Part shown: positions 32,342 through 42,455 of the stretch, piece after piece
Layout of the letters: each line of letters begins with the position of its first letter
How positions within the stretch are numbered: the first letter of the stretch is position 1
Assembly (NCBI GenBank): GCA_014529385.2
Contig: CM043958.1
Location: forward strand, 158,338,941-158,402,940
Direction of reading: 5' to 3'
Length of the DNA: 64,000 nt
DNA from: Adiantum capillus-veneris
Lineage: Eukaryota; Streptophyta; Polypodiopsida; Polypodiales; Pteridaceae
Notes under the pieces: generated by a model
The model's input: only the letters and a program-made list of their open reading frames with translations
Told to the model about the DNA's origin: nothing
The model's database searches: none
Made by a program: the position numbers and the translations under genes

Positions 32342-35300
32342 ATGGCGGAGGAGGGGAAGCTCAAGATTGAGAAGTTCAACGGCAAAAACTACCAACATTG
32401 GAAGATGCAGATTGAAGACTATCTCTACCAGAAGGACCTCTATTTGCCACTAGGCGGTCTTGCGAAGAAGCCCGCAACAATGGCAGATGAAGCATGGATT
32501 GTCCTTGATCGAAAGGCACTAGGAACAATCCGGTTAAGCTTGGCGTCAACGGTGGCCTTCAATGTTTCGGAGATGAAGACCACGGAGGACTTGATGAAGT
32601 CACTTGACGACTTCTACGAGAAACCATCGGCATCCAATAAGGTATTTCTTATGAAGCGCTTGTTCAATCTAAAGATGGCAGAGAATGGTTCAGTTGCAGA
32701 ACACCTAAATGACTTTAACACAAACTTAAGTCAACTTCGATCAGTGAAAATCAATTTCGATGACGAAGTGCGAGCTCTCCTTATACTATCATCTCTACCG
32801 GATAGTTGGGACAGCCTTGTGATGGCTGTAAGTAATTCTATCTCTGGCACAAATACTCTTAAGCTTGATGATGTTGTGGGTGTTCTTCTAAGCGAGGAAA
32901 TGCGAAGGAGAAGCACAGGAGAATCATCAAGTGCTGCACTATCAGTGGAAACAAGAGGAAGGCCTAAGGAGAGGTTCAGAAACCAAAAGGGTCGTGATCG
33001 CTCAAGACGGAGCAAATCACGAACAAAGTCAGTTCTTGAATGTTGGAACTGCGGCAAGAAGGGCCACGTCAAGAAGGATTGCTGGTCCAAGAAGAAGAAG
33101 GAGACAGAGTCTCAAGACAACAAGCCAACATCGGAGGCCAATGTGGCAGGTAAAGTAGAGCAAGATGCTCTAATTCTCTCATTAGACAATGTGTCTAATT
33201 CCTGGATAGTAGATTCCGGGGCTTCATTCCATGCGACACCACACAAGCAACATTTCCAAGACTACACTAAAGGTAATTTTGGGTATGTATACTTGGGAGA
33301 TGATGAAGCTTGTGAGATTGTCGGCAAAGGTACAGTTTCTATCAAAACTGCTAACGGAAATGAATGGAAGCTTAAAGATGTTAGGCATGTTCCTTCTCTT
33401 CGCAAAAATTTGATCTCTACAGGACAATTGGACGATGAAGGTCACAACATTGCATTCGGAAACAAACGGTGGAAGATCTCAAAGGGATCTTTGGTGGTTG
33501 CCAAGGGTGAAAAAGTCAGTACACTTTACTTGTGTGCTGTTAGCACGCAACCTTCAGCTTGTGCAGCAACTACAGAAGTTGACAGTGCGGTGTGGCACTA
33601 CCGACTTGGGCATATGAGTGCCAAAGGAATGCAAATCCTTCAAACAAAGAAGCTTCTACCAGGTTTGAAAGAAGTGGACTTAGAGTTCTGTGAAGATTGT
33701 GTTTATGGTAAACAAAAGAGGGTAAAATTTCAAAAATCAGGAAATGAAAGAAAAAATAAAAAACTTGAGTTGGTTCATTCTGATGTTTGGGGTCCTGCAA
33801 GTACACCATCACTTGGTGGCTCATTGTACTATGTAACATTCATAGACGATGCGACTAGAAAAACATGGGTTTATGTCATGAAGAATAAATCCGATGTATT
33901 TTCCATATTTCAAAGGTGGAAAGCCTTTGTGGAGAATGAAACAGGTACCAAGGTTAAATGCCTCAGATCCGACAATGGAGGCGAATATTGCAGCCAAGCT
34001 TTTGAAAGCTTTTGTGCTAGCAATGGCATTCGGAGGCAAAGGACAACCCCAAGGACACCTCAACAAAATGGGATTTCGGAAAGGATGAACAGGACAATCA
34101 TGGAACGAGCACGAAGCATGCGGCTACATGCAGGCCTACCGCTTGAGCTTTGGGCAGAAGCTGTAAGTACGTCTGTGTACTTAATCAATCGGTCACCCTC
34201 AACGGCATTGGATGGGGGAGTTCCAGAAGAGGCATGGACAGGTAAACCGGTGAATTATGCATTTCTCAAAGTGTTTGGGTGTGAGGCTTTCATGCACATA
34301 GATAGAAGCCTAAGATCAAAGTTAGATGCAAAGTCCAAAAAGTGTTTCTTCATTGGATATGGAGAAGGAGACTTTGGGTATCGCCTATGGAATCCTGAAG
34401 ATGGTAAAATCTTAAGGAGTAGGGATGTAATTTTTAACGAACAAAATATGTACAAAGATTACTTGGAAAGAAAACAAACAAAAGAAACAGGTGATGAGTA
34501 CATGGAGCTTGAGGACGGTGAAGACTCAAGGACTGCAAACGGTGACAATGTGCAACAACATCAACCAAATGAGGAGCCTCAACCTATTCCCCGAAGATCT
34601 ACAAGAGCAAGTAGACCTCCAGAAAGGTTTGTTCCTTCCTTCAACCATCTCTTGATCTCAGATTCTGGAGAGCCGGAATCATATGAAGAAGCTATGCAAC
34701 ATGAATCCAAAGAAGAATGGACGAAGAGCATGCAAGTGGAGATGGACTCACTACATCAGAACCAAACATGGGAGTTGGTTGAGTTGCCTAAAGGTAAGCG
34801 GGCACTTCAAAACAAATGGGTGTACAAGATAAAGGAAGAAGAAGGTGGGAAGAAAAGGTACAAGTCTAGGCTTGTGGTAAAAGGTTTTTCTCAAAAGAAA
34901 GGTATTGACTTCAATGAAATATTTTCTCCTGTTGTAAAAATGAACTCAATTAGGCTTGTCTTAAGCCTTGTGGCTGCTCATGATCTAAATCTCGAGCAAA
35001 TGGATGTAAATACGGCATTCCCTCACGGTGACTTAGAGGAGGAAATCTACATGCTTCAACCAAAGGGGTATGAAGTAAAAGGTAAGGAGAAAATGGTTTG
35101 CAGATTAAAGAAGAGCTTGTATGGTTTAAAGCAAGCATCAAGACAATGGTACTTGAAGTTTGATCGATGGATGTTGGATCATGGATTCACAAGATGCAAC
35201 TCGGATCACTGCGTCTACACGAAGAATTTGGGAGATGGGAAATTCATCATCCTAATGTTGTATGTTGATGACATGTTGATTGCAAGTGCTAACATGCAGG

Positions 35301-36223
35301 ACATCAAAGACCTAAAAGAGGAGCTGTCCAAATCTTTTTCAATGAAAGATTTAGGTGCTGCAAAGAGGATACTTGGTATGAAAATATCAAGGGACAGGAC
35401 GAAGAAAACAATAAAGCTATCTCAAGAAGATTACATCAAGAAGGTACTAGAAAGGTTTGCAATGCAAAATGCAAAACCAGTTTCTACACCTTTGGCTGGT
35501 CATTTTAAACTAACGAAGGATATGTGTCCAAAGACACAAGAGGAGATAGCCTATATGTCTAAAGTTCCATATGCTGCAGCGGTAGGTTCTCTAATGTATG
35601 CTATGGTCTGGACAAGGCTAGACATTGCACATGCAGTGGGAGTTGTGAGTAGGTTCATGGACAACCCAGGTAAAGAGCATTGGCAAGCTGTGAAGTGGAT
35701 ACTTAGGTATCTAAAAGGGACAACAACAAATGCTTTGTATTTTGGAGGAACTGATATTTTTCTAGAAGGGTATGCTGATGCAGATATGGCAGGTGACAAA
35801 GATACTCGAAGGAGCACTACTGGCTATGTGTTCACGGTTGGAGGCACAGCAGTAAGCTGGGCTTCAAAGCTGCAGAAAGTGGTTTCACTTTCTACCACGG
35901 AAGCAGAGTATGTAGCAATGACGGAGGCAAGCAAAGAAATTCTGTGGCTTCACAGATTCTTAGAAGAGCTTGGATTCAAACAAGACAATTGTGTCTTATA
36001 CAGTGATAGCCAAAGCGCTATCCATCTTGCGAAGAACTCAGCCTTTCATTCAAGGACAAAGCACATTGAGGTGAGATATCACTTCATACGCACTCTTTTG
36101 GAAGAGGGACAACTAAAGCTAGGAAAGGTGCATACAAGTGAAAATCCTGCAGACATGTTTACAAAGGTGGTCAACAAGGAGAAGTTGAGCTTTTGCTCAT
36201 CTTCAATCGGCATTCAAAGATAA
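32342..36223 (+). CDS. Copia gag-pol polyprotein, copy 7
   Basis: Last complete frame of the array, 1293 aa, same protein as copies 2 to 6. Confidence 0.97.
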   Translation: MAEEGKLKIEKFNGKNYQHWKMQIEDYLYQKDLYLPLGGLAKKPATMADEAWIVLDRKALGTIRLSLASTVAFNVSEMKTTEDLMKSLDDFYEKPSASNKVFLMKRLFNLKMAENGSVAEHLNDFNTNLSQLRSVKINFDDEVRALLILSSLPDSWDSLVMAVSNSISGTNTLKLDDVVGVLLSEEMRRRSTGESSSAALSVETRGRPKERFRNQKGRDRSRRSKSRTKSVLECWNCGKKGHVKKDCWSKKKKETESQDNKPTSEANVAGKVEQDALILSLDNVSNSWIVDSGASFHATPHKQHFQDYTKGNFGYVYLGDDEACEIVGKGTVSIKTANGNEWKLKDVRHVPSLRKNLISTGQLDDEGHNIAFGNKRWKISKGSLVVAKGEKVSTLYLCAVSTQPSACAATTEVDSAVWHYRLGHMSAKGMQILQTKKLLPGLKEVDLEFCEDCVYGKQKRVKFQKSGNERKNKKLELVHSDVWGPASTPSLGGSLYYVTFIDDATRKTWVYVMKNKSDVFSIFQRWKAFVENETGTKVKCLRSDNGGEYCSQAFESFCASNGIRRQRTTPRTPQQNGISERMNRTIMERARSMRLHAGLPLELWAEAVSTSVYLINRSPSTALDGGVPEEAWTGKPVNYAFLKVFGCEAFMHIDRSLRSKLDAKSKKCFFIGYGEGDFGYRLWNPEDGKILRSRDVIFNEQNMYKDYLERKQTKETGDEYMELEDGEDSRTANGDNVQQHQPNEEPQPIPRRSTRASRPPERFVPSFNHLLISDSGEPESYEEAMQHESKEEWTKSMQVEMDSLHQNQTWELVELPKGKRALQNKWVYKIKEEEGGKKRYKSRLVVKGFSQKKGIDFNEIFSPVVKMNSIRLVLSLVAAHDLNLEQMDVNTAFPHGDLEEEIYMLQPKGYEVKGKEKMVCRLKKSLYGLKQASRQWYLKFDRWMLDHGFTRCNSDHCVYTKNLGDGKFIILMLYVDDMLIASANMQDIKDLKEELSKSFSMKDLGAAKRILGMKISRDRTKKTIKLSQEDYIKKVLERFAMQNAKPVSTPLAGHFKLTKDMCPKTQEEIAYMSKVPYAAAVGSLMYAMVWTRLDIAHAVGVVSRFMDNPGKEHWQAVKWILRYLKGTTTNALYFGGTDIFLEGYADADMAGDKDTRRSTTGYVFTVGGTAVSWASKLQKVVSLSTTEAEYVAMTEASKEILWLHRFLEELGFKQDNCVLYSDSQSAIHLAKNSAFHSRTKHIEVRYHFIRTLLEEGQLKLGKVHTSENPADMFTKVVNKEKLSFCSSSIGIQR

Positions 36224-36283
36224 AAAGCCAGAATGGAAAGCAGTCACAGGTTTGGTTTGGAGATCAGTCTCCAAGTGGGAGAT

Positions 36284-37001
36284 TGTTAAGTATGGAGCCT
36301 GATTTACCCTTGTAATTTTTTGTGGTAAAAGCGCACATTTGTAAGGCCCCCACTATGAGGAGAAGCCATTGTGCGTGAAGGAAAATCACTCACCGGAAAC
36401 CAAAATTTTCACGGACAAGAATCAGGGGCAACTTTAAAAGGCCTTGGGGCGGAGGCCCCCGAGACTTTTTTTTGGCCGGAATATTCCTTTTCGCCGGAAT
36501 ATTATGGCCGGACGGCGGTCGGAAAGTGGTCGGAAAACAACCGGTCGGTTGGCCGGTGGCCGTAGTCAATGGCCAATGGCCGGTGGTCGGAAGTCAATGG
36601 CCGGTGGCCGGTGGTCGGAAGTCAATGGCCGGTGGCCGGTGGCCGAATTCAATGGCCGTGGCCGAATTCAAAAGCGGACTTGTCTTCTCAAGGGCGGCCA
36701 CACATGGGCGGATTGGAGGGTCCGATTTGGACTTATTCGCACAAGGGCGGCTACACATGGCTGTCTCTCATAAGAGAGGGCAGCCCTTTTGGCCTATAAA
36801 AGGAGGCCATTTCTACACACATTATATAGTGTGAAGTTGATGCAACAAGGTGAGTGTGAGGTGGTGAGAGTGAAGCAAGGCGGGAGCTCCATTAAGGGTA
36901 TAATCCCTTTGTAAATTACTTCTTGTTTTGAAGTACTAAAGCCATTGAGTGGCTGTTTTCCCGTGGACGTAGCCCACATTGGGTGAACCACGTATATCGT
37001 G

Positions 37002-37036
<35 letters not shown>

Positions 37037-37119
37037 CTATAATCTCGTGTATGTAAATCTTTTCTCTCCATTAAGTAATCTACTCAATTATCTATTTAGC
37101 TACGTCTTATTTCCTAACA
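36284..37119 (+). repeat. Copia LTR 8 (836 bp)
   Basis: Last LTR of the array. It carries several single-base indels absent elsewhere (an extra a near 36438, missing g in ggccgtagtc near 36561, aatcttttctc near 37056), marking the start of a stretch rich in small indels that continues to the gap. Confidence 0.93.
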
Positions 37120-37191
37120 ACTGGTATCAGAGCAAGGTTTGCTCGTAGCTAAATTATCTCAAGAAAGGATTCCTTGAATTGAGTGGGAGTT

Positions 37192-37904
37192 ATGGCGGAG
37201 GAGGGGAAGCTCAAGATTGAGAAGTTCAACGGCAAAAACTACCAACATTGGAAGATGCAGATTGAAGACTATCTCTACCAGAAGGACCTCTATTTGCCAC
37301 TAGGCGGTCTTGCGAAGAAGCCCGCAACAATGGCAGATGAAGCATGGATTGTCCTTGATCGAAAGGCACTAGGAACAATCCGGTTAAGCTTGGCGTCAAC
37401 GGTGGCCTTCAATGTTTTCGGAGATGAAGACCACGGAGGACTTGATGAAGTCACTTGACGACTTCTACGAGAAACCATCGGCATCCAATAAGGTATTTTT
37501 TATGAAGCTTGTTCAATCTAAAGATGGCAGAAATGGTTCAGTTGCAGAAACACCTAAATGACTTTAACACAAACTTAAGTCAACTTCGATCAGTGAAAAT
37601 CAATTTCGATGACGAAGTGCGAGCTCTCCTTATACTATCATCTCTACCGGATAGTTGGGGACAGCCTTGTGATGGCTGTAAGTAATTCTATCTCTGGCAC
37701 AAATACTCTTAAGCTTGATGATGTTGTGGGTGTTCTTCTAAGCGAGGAAATGCGAAGGAGAAGCAACAGGAGAATCATCAAGTGCTGCACTATCAGTGGA
37801 AACAAGAGAGGAAGGCCTAAGGAGAGGTTCAGAAACCCAAAAAGGGTCGTGGATCGCTCAAGACGGAGCAAATCACGAAAACAAAGTCAGTTCTTGAATG
37901 TTGG
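37192..37904 (+). pseudogene. Copia gag-pol copy 8, truncated by gap and frameshifted
   Basis: Gag start with the same ATG context as the others, then at least nine indels within about 500 bases relative to the intact copies. They are mostly extra bases in short runs (gttttcgg near 37414, ggttttt-like change near 37495, ttgggg near 37659, gaaaacaaag near 37877). The sequence ends in the N gap before the zinc knuckle is complete. The indel density rising toward the gap looks like low-quality consensus rather than evolutionary decay. Confidence 0.9.
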
Positions 37905-38104
37905 NNNNNNNNNNNNNNNNNNNNNNNNNNNNNNNNNNNNNNNNNNNNNNNNNNNNNNNNNNNNNNNNNNNNNNNNNNNNNNNNNNNNNNNNNNNNNNNN
38001 NNNNNNNNNNNNNNNNNNNNNNNNNNNNNNNNNNNNNNNNNNNNNNNNNNNNNNNNNNNNNNNNNNNNNNNNNNNNNNNNNNNNNNNNNNNNNNNNNNNN
38101 NNNN
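37905..38104. other. Assembly gap (200 N)
   Basis: Exactly 200 N, the conventional size for a gap of unknown length. It separates copia gag from CACTA sequence, so the true number of copia copies and the right end of the array are unknown. Confidence 0.99.
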
Positions 38105-38790
38105 GCCAGTGGGGGTCCGCACATTCGAATGGTCTCTTTTACTTGCTTCTTGGACTCCTGTCAAAATCCATGGCACTTTAAGGAGTTTTATCGATCCATC
38201 GGGTGCTGTTTGCGGCCAATATTTCTCCATACGATCAACATTTCTAAGGTCAACCTTGGCTCCCAAAGTATCTTTCTTGCCGGTCAAATGGTCCCACAGC
38301 AAATTACCCACATTCTTGAATACATGCATTGGATCGAGCAAGTGATTGATCATGAGTCTGGGCCAATATGTAAACTCGTACCATAGAGAGAGTCTCTTCA
38401 TCCCTGGGGCAAACCCGCATCACACATCTCCTTCTGCTCTAACCATGCTTGTGCAGACATCCTCAGTGGCTCTCTTTCCAAAAAAACCGTCGCGTAACTC
38501 ATGATTCTCTAGAAGATACACTTGATGACCTTCGTAGTTTTGCTTCTTCAGTGAGGGTGCCCGACGTGCATTAAGTCTAGCTCCACATGTGACACATGCT
38601 CTGTATCCGCTTGTTTGAAGCCCTGCATGTATACACATGACAATAGATAAGCTTGAGAAAAACCAAGATTTATAGTGTTTGAGTTTGAGGTAAATCACCT
38701 GAGCATTCTGTTAGTCCGGGATAGTCATGCATGGTCCACATTAGAATGCCTCTGATCAAAGCATTCCGTCGACCTGTGTTGGCTCATATC
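38105..38790 (-). pseudogene. CACTA transposase (TNP2-like) fragment, arm 1
   Basis: On the minus strand it reads the same TNP2-like segment as 41020-41707, including GLQTSGYRACVTCGAR, LLDPMHVFKNVGNLLWDHL and PWILTGVQEA. It is cut by the N gap on the left and an LTR on the right and has frame breaks (for example near 38395-38420). The cysteine pair CVTC is intact here, whereas arm 2 has CVTY. Confidence 0.8.
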
Positions 38791-39612
38791 TGTTAAGTAT
38801 GGAGCCTGATTTACCCTTGTAATTTTCTGTGGTAAAAGCGCACATTTGTAAGGCCCCCATTATGAGGAGAAGCCATCGTGCGTGAAGGAAAATCACTCAC
38901 CGGAAACCAAAATTTTCACGGACAAGAATCAGGGGCAACTTTAAAGGCCTCGCGGCGCGAAGCCCCCGAGACTTTTTTTCGCCAGAATATTCTTTTTCGC
39001 CGGAATATTATGGCCGGACGGTGGCTGGAAAGTGGTCAGAAAACAACCGGTCGGTTGCCGGTGGCCGGTAGTCAATGTCCAATGGCCGGTGGTCGGAAGT
39101 CAACGCCGGTGGCCGGTGGTCGGAAGTCAATGGCCAGTGGCCGTTGCCGAATTCAATGGCCGGTGGTCGAATTCAAAAGCGGACTTGTCTTCTCAAGGGC
39201 GGCCACACATGGGCGGATTGGAGGGTCCGATTTGGACTTATTCGCACAAGGGCGGCTACACATGGATGTCTCTCATAAGAGAGGGCAGCCCTTTTGGCCT
39301 ATAAAAGGAGGCCATTTCTACACACATTTCATAGTGTGAAGTTGATGCAACAAGGTGAGTGTGAGGTGGTGAGAGTGAAGCAAGGCGGGAGCTCCATTAA
39401 GGGTATAATCCCTTTGTAAACTACTTCTTGTTTTGAAGTACTAAAGCCATTGAGTGCTGCTTTCCCGTGGACGTAGCCCACATTGGGTGAACCACCTACA
39501 TCGTGTGTACTCTCTCTCTCTCTCTACTCTATAATCTCGTGTATATAAATCTGTCTCTCTCCAGTAAGTAATCTACTCAATTATCTATTTAGCTACGTCT
39601 TATTTCCTAACA
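38791..39612 (+). repeat. Older copia LTR 9 (822 bp), no matching target duplication
   Basis: Full LTR of the same family from TGTTAAGTATGG to TAACA, but diverged from the array (cattatgagg, catcgtgcg, atggatgtct, shorter CT tract). No primer site or internal region follows. The five bases on each side (atatc and acccc) do not match, so this is not a clean solo LTR and at least one flank has been rearranged. Confidence 0.9.
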
Positions 39613-39706
39613 ACCCCTGCATGTGTGTGTTGGTTACGATCAGGTGGACCACCACCTAGGCATAGATTTGGACTGGAGGGCCATAAACTCAAAGGTCAAA
39701 AAACGT

Positions 39707-39747
<41 letters not shown>

Positions 39748-39759
39748 GTGTGTTGAGAG

Positions 39760-39797
<38 letters not shown>

Positions 39798-39816
39798 AAA
39801 CAAAGAGAATGAGGGA

Positions 39817-39847
<31 letters not shown>

Positions 39848-40336
39848 AGAAGACGAAAACAGAGAGGTAAGGGGAGAAAACAAAGAGAGAGAAGAAAGAG
39901 GTAGATTAAAAAAGTAGAGAAAATATGAAATAAAATGTTATATTAAGATTTAGGGTTAGGTTAGATTTAAAGTTACATTTAAAATTAGGTTAAATTAAAT
40001 CTAAAATTAAGTTAGATTACATTTAATTTATATTTAAAATTTATGCTAAATTTAAAATTAGGTTAGACTTAAAGTTGGGTTAAGATTTAAATTAGATTTA
40101 AGATTAGGCTAGATTACATTTAGGTTTATGTTGAGTTTAAGATTATGTTAGATTTAGATTTGAAATTAGACCAAGATTTAAGATTAGATAAGTTAGATTA
40201 CATGTAGGTTATGATTTAAGATTGGATTAGATTAAGGTTTATGTTGAGTTTAAGATTAGATTAGATTTAGATTTATGTTAGATTTAAGTTTAAAACAAGA
40301 TTTAAGATTAGATTGGATTTACATTTAAGTTAGCAG
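39613..40336. other. Low-complexity loop: (GT)n, (GA)n and TTAGATTTA-rich DNA
   Basis: Contains a GT run (about 39709-39746), GA runs (about 39760-39840), then roughly 400 bases (39920-40330) built from degenerate ttaagattagg and ttagattta phrases. One exact plant telomere-like tttagggttagg occurs near 39950. Frames of Arg-Glu or Thr-His repeats here are products of the microsatellites. No gene. Confidence 0.85.
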
Positions 40337-41019
40337 CCACGGGAAAGCAGCCACTCAATGGCTTTAGTACCTCAAAACAAGAAGTAGTTTACAAAGGGAT
40401 TATACCCTTAATGGAGCTCCCGCCTTGCTTCACTCTCACCACCTCACACTCACCTTGTTGCATCAACTTCACACTATGAAATGTGTGTAGAAATGGCCTC
40501 CTTTTATAGGCCAAAAGGGCTGCCCTCTCTTATGAGAGACAGCCATGTGTAGCTGCCCTTGTGCGAATAAGTCCAAATCGGACCCTCCAATCCGCCCATG
40601 TGTGGCCGCCCTTGAGAAGACAAGTCCGCTTTTGAATTCGACCACCGGCCATTGAATTTGGCAACCAGCCACTGGCCATTGACTTCCGACCACCGGCCAC
40701 CGGCCATTGACTTTCGACCACCGGCCATTGGACATTGACTACCGCCACCGGCCAACTGACCGGTTGTTTCCGACCACTTTTCGGCCACCGTCCGGCCATA
40801 ATATTCCGGCGAAAAAGAATATTCTGGCGAAAAAAAAGTCTCGGGGGCTTCCGCCCGCGAGGCCTTTAAAGTTGCCCCTGATTCTTGTCCGTGAAAATTT
40901 TGGTTTCCGGTGAGTGATTTTCCTTCACGCACGATGGCTTCTCCTCATAATGGGGGCCTTACAAATGTGTGCTTTTACCACAGAAAATTACAAGGGTAAA
41001 TCAGGCTCCATACTTAACA
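40337..41019 (-). repeat. Older copia LTR 10, inverted and truncated
   Basis: Reverse complement of LTR 9 from its first base (41019) to the cccgtgg near its U5 end (40337); the last about 140 bases are missing. It shares private variants with LTR 9 (taatggggg read in reverse, ggaagccc in the GC region), so the two are duplicates rather than independent insertions. Confidence 0.93.
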
Positions 41020-41111
41020 GATATGAGCCAACACAGGTCGACGGAATGCTTTGATCAGAGGCATTCTAATGTGGACCATGCATGACTATCCCGGACTAAC
41101 AGAATGCTCAG

Positions 41112-42455
41112 GTGATTTACCTCAAACTCAAACACTATAAATCTTGGTTTTTCTCAAGCTTATCTATTGTCATGTGTATACATGCAGGGCTTCAAACAAG
41201 CGGATACAGAGCATGTGTCACATATGGAGCTAGACTTAATGCACGTCGGGCACCCTCACTGAAGAAGCAAAACTACGAAGGTCATCAAGTGTATCTTCCA
41301 GAGAATCATGAGTTACGCGACGTTTTTTTGGAAAGAGAGCCACTGAGGATGTCTGCACAAGCATGGTTAGAGCAGAAGGAGATGTGTGATGACGGTTTGC
41401 CCCCAGGGATGAAGAGACTCTCTCTATGGTACGAGTTACCATATTGGCCCAGACTCATGATCAATCACTTGCTCGATCCAATGCATGTATTCAAGAATGT
41501 GGGTAATTTGCTGTGGGACCATTTGACCGGCAAGAAAGATACTTTGGGAGCCAAGGTTGACCTTAGAAATGTTGATCGTATGGAGAAATATTGGCCGCAA
41601 ACAGCACCCGATGGATCGATAAAACTCCCTAAAGTGCCATGGATTTTGACAGGAGTCCAAGAAGCAAAGTAAAAGAGACCATTCGATATGTGCGGACCCC
41701 CACTGGCGTAATGCACTCGCTCCGAACGTGTTTCACCAAAGAAGGGAAGCTTACCGGTTTGAAGTCACACAACTTGCATAAAATGTGTCAGGTATGTTTG
41801 GAGTGGAATATATCATAGTGAAAATTGTGTAACAAATTCGTATGTGGACTTTAATATCATTGCTAGACGTGTTTTTCAGTTTATTTTACCGGTGACCATT
41901 GAGGGATGTTTGTCTCCTGACGTCCGTAACACAATCTACAAACTTACGAAGTTGGTGCAATGGATCTCACAAAAGGAGATCAATGTAGACTCCATACCAT
42001 TCGCCAAACTAAATGCTACGGAGGCTGTGTGCATATTTGAGAAACACTTTCCTACTACCATGCTAACCATTCAAGTGCATCTTCTTGTTCACATAGTTGA
42101 TGAGGTGGAAATAGCTGACACAGTACATTCCAGCTAGACATTCTTTTTAGAACATTTCATGAAAACGCTCAAGGGATATGTGCGTCAGAAGGCACGTCCG
42201 GAGGATAGCATGGCAGAAGGTTGGCTGGTATCAGAGTCCCTAGTTTACATTGGAGAGTGGCTGGACAGATTTCATAAAGCCCGAGACACGCTATGGCGAA
42301 CCATAGATGATGAGCGCATATCTGGGATTGTCATGTGCAATCTCGGTGTTGAAAAGAAGACGACGGAAGATCTAGAGGCTAAAATCAACCGATTTTGCAT
42401 GCTTCACAATCTAGTGATGCAAAAAAAAGAAGACGACGGAAGATCTAGAGGCTGA
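41112..42455 (+). pseudogene. TNP2-like transposase with DUF4218-like C-terminus, broken
   Basis: Exon-like segment after a plausible acceptor (acatgcag at about 41187) reads GLQTSGYRACVTYGAR, then SLKKQNYEGHQVYLPENHELR, YELPYWPRLMINHLLDPMHV and PWILTGVQEA, the typical TNP2 (Transposase_21) layout. A stop at 41670-41672 breaks the frame. LTGLKSHNLHKMCQ (about 41752-41794) then leads into a possible donor, gtatgt. The frame resumes at about 41860 with RRVFQFILPVTIEGCLSPDV, FEKHFPTTMLTIQVHLLVHIVDE and MKTLKGYVRQKARPEDSMAEG, matching the DUF4218 region found downstream of TNP2. A stop at 42135-42137 interrupts it. Confidence 0.82.

Larger units (their letters stand above)
2365..37904 (+). mobile_element. 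Tandem LTR-sharing array of a Ty1/copia retrotransposon
   Basis: Eight LTRs beginning TGTTAAGTATGGAGCC and ending TAACA start at 2365, 7214, 12075, 16925, 21757, 26589, 31434 and 36284. Between them lie seven full internal regions and part of an eighth, all in the same orientation. Unit periods are 4849, 4861, 4850, 4832, 4832, 4845 and 4850 bp. Internal regions 2 to 7 are each exactly 4015 bp; the first is 4011 bp. Each copy has an initiator-Met tRNA primer site 2 bases after its LTR and a purine tract just before the next LTR. Adjacent copies share one LTR, so this is not seven separate insertions. It fits LTR-LTR unequal exchange or multimer insertion. The right end is lost in the N gap, so no target duplication can be checked. 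Confidence 0.97.
38105..41707. repeat. Large inverted repeat, arms about 1.37 kb
   Basis: Arm 1 (38105-39470) and arm 2 (40337-41707) are reverse complements, close to identical by eye with scattered substitutions and indels. Each arm contains the same junction between CACTA transposase sequence and the first base of a copia LTR (38790/38791 and 41019/41020). The loop (39471-40336) holds the rest of LTR 9 and low-complexity DNA. Because the same junction occurs in both arms, the inversion-duplication happened after the LTR joined the CACTA sequence. Confidence 0.93.

Noticed and set aside
39946-39965. Interstitial telomere
   Set aside because: Only one TTTAGGG unit is exact; the rest of the tract has other short periods, so it is reported only as telomere-like.
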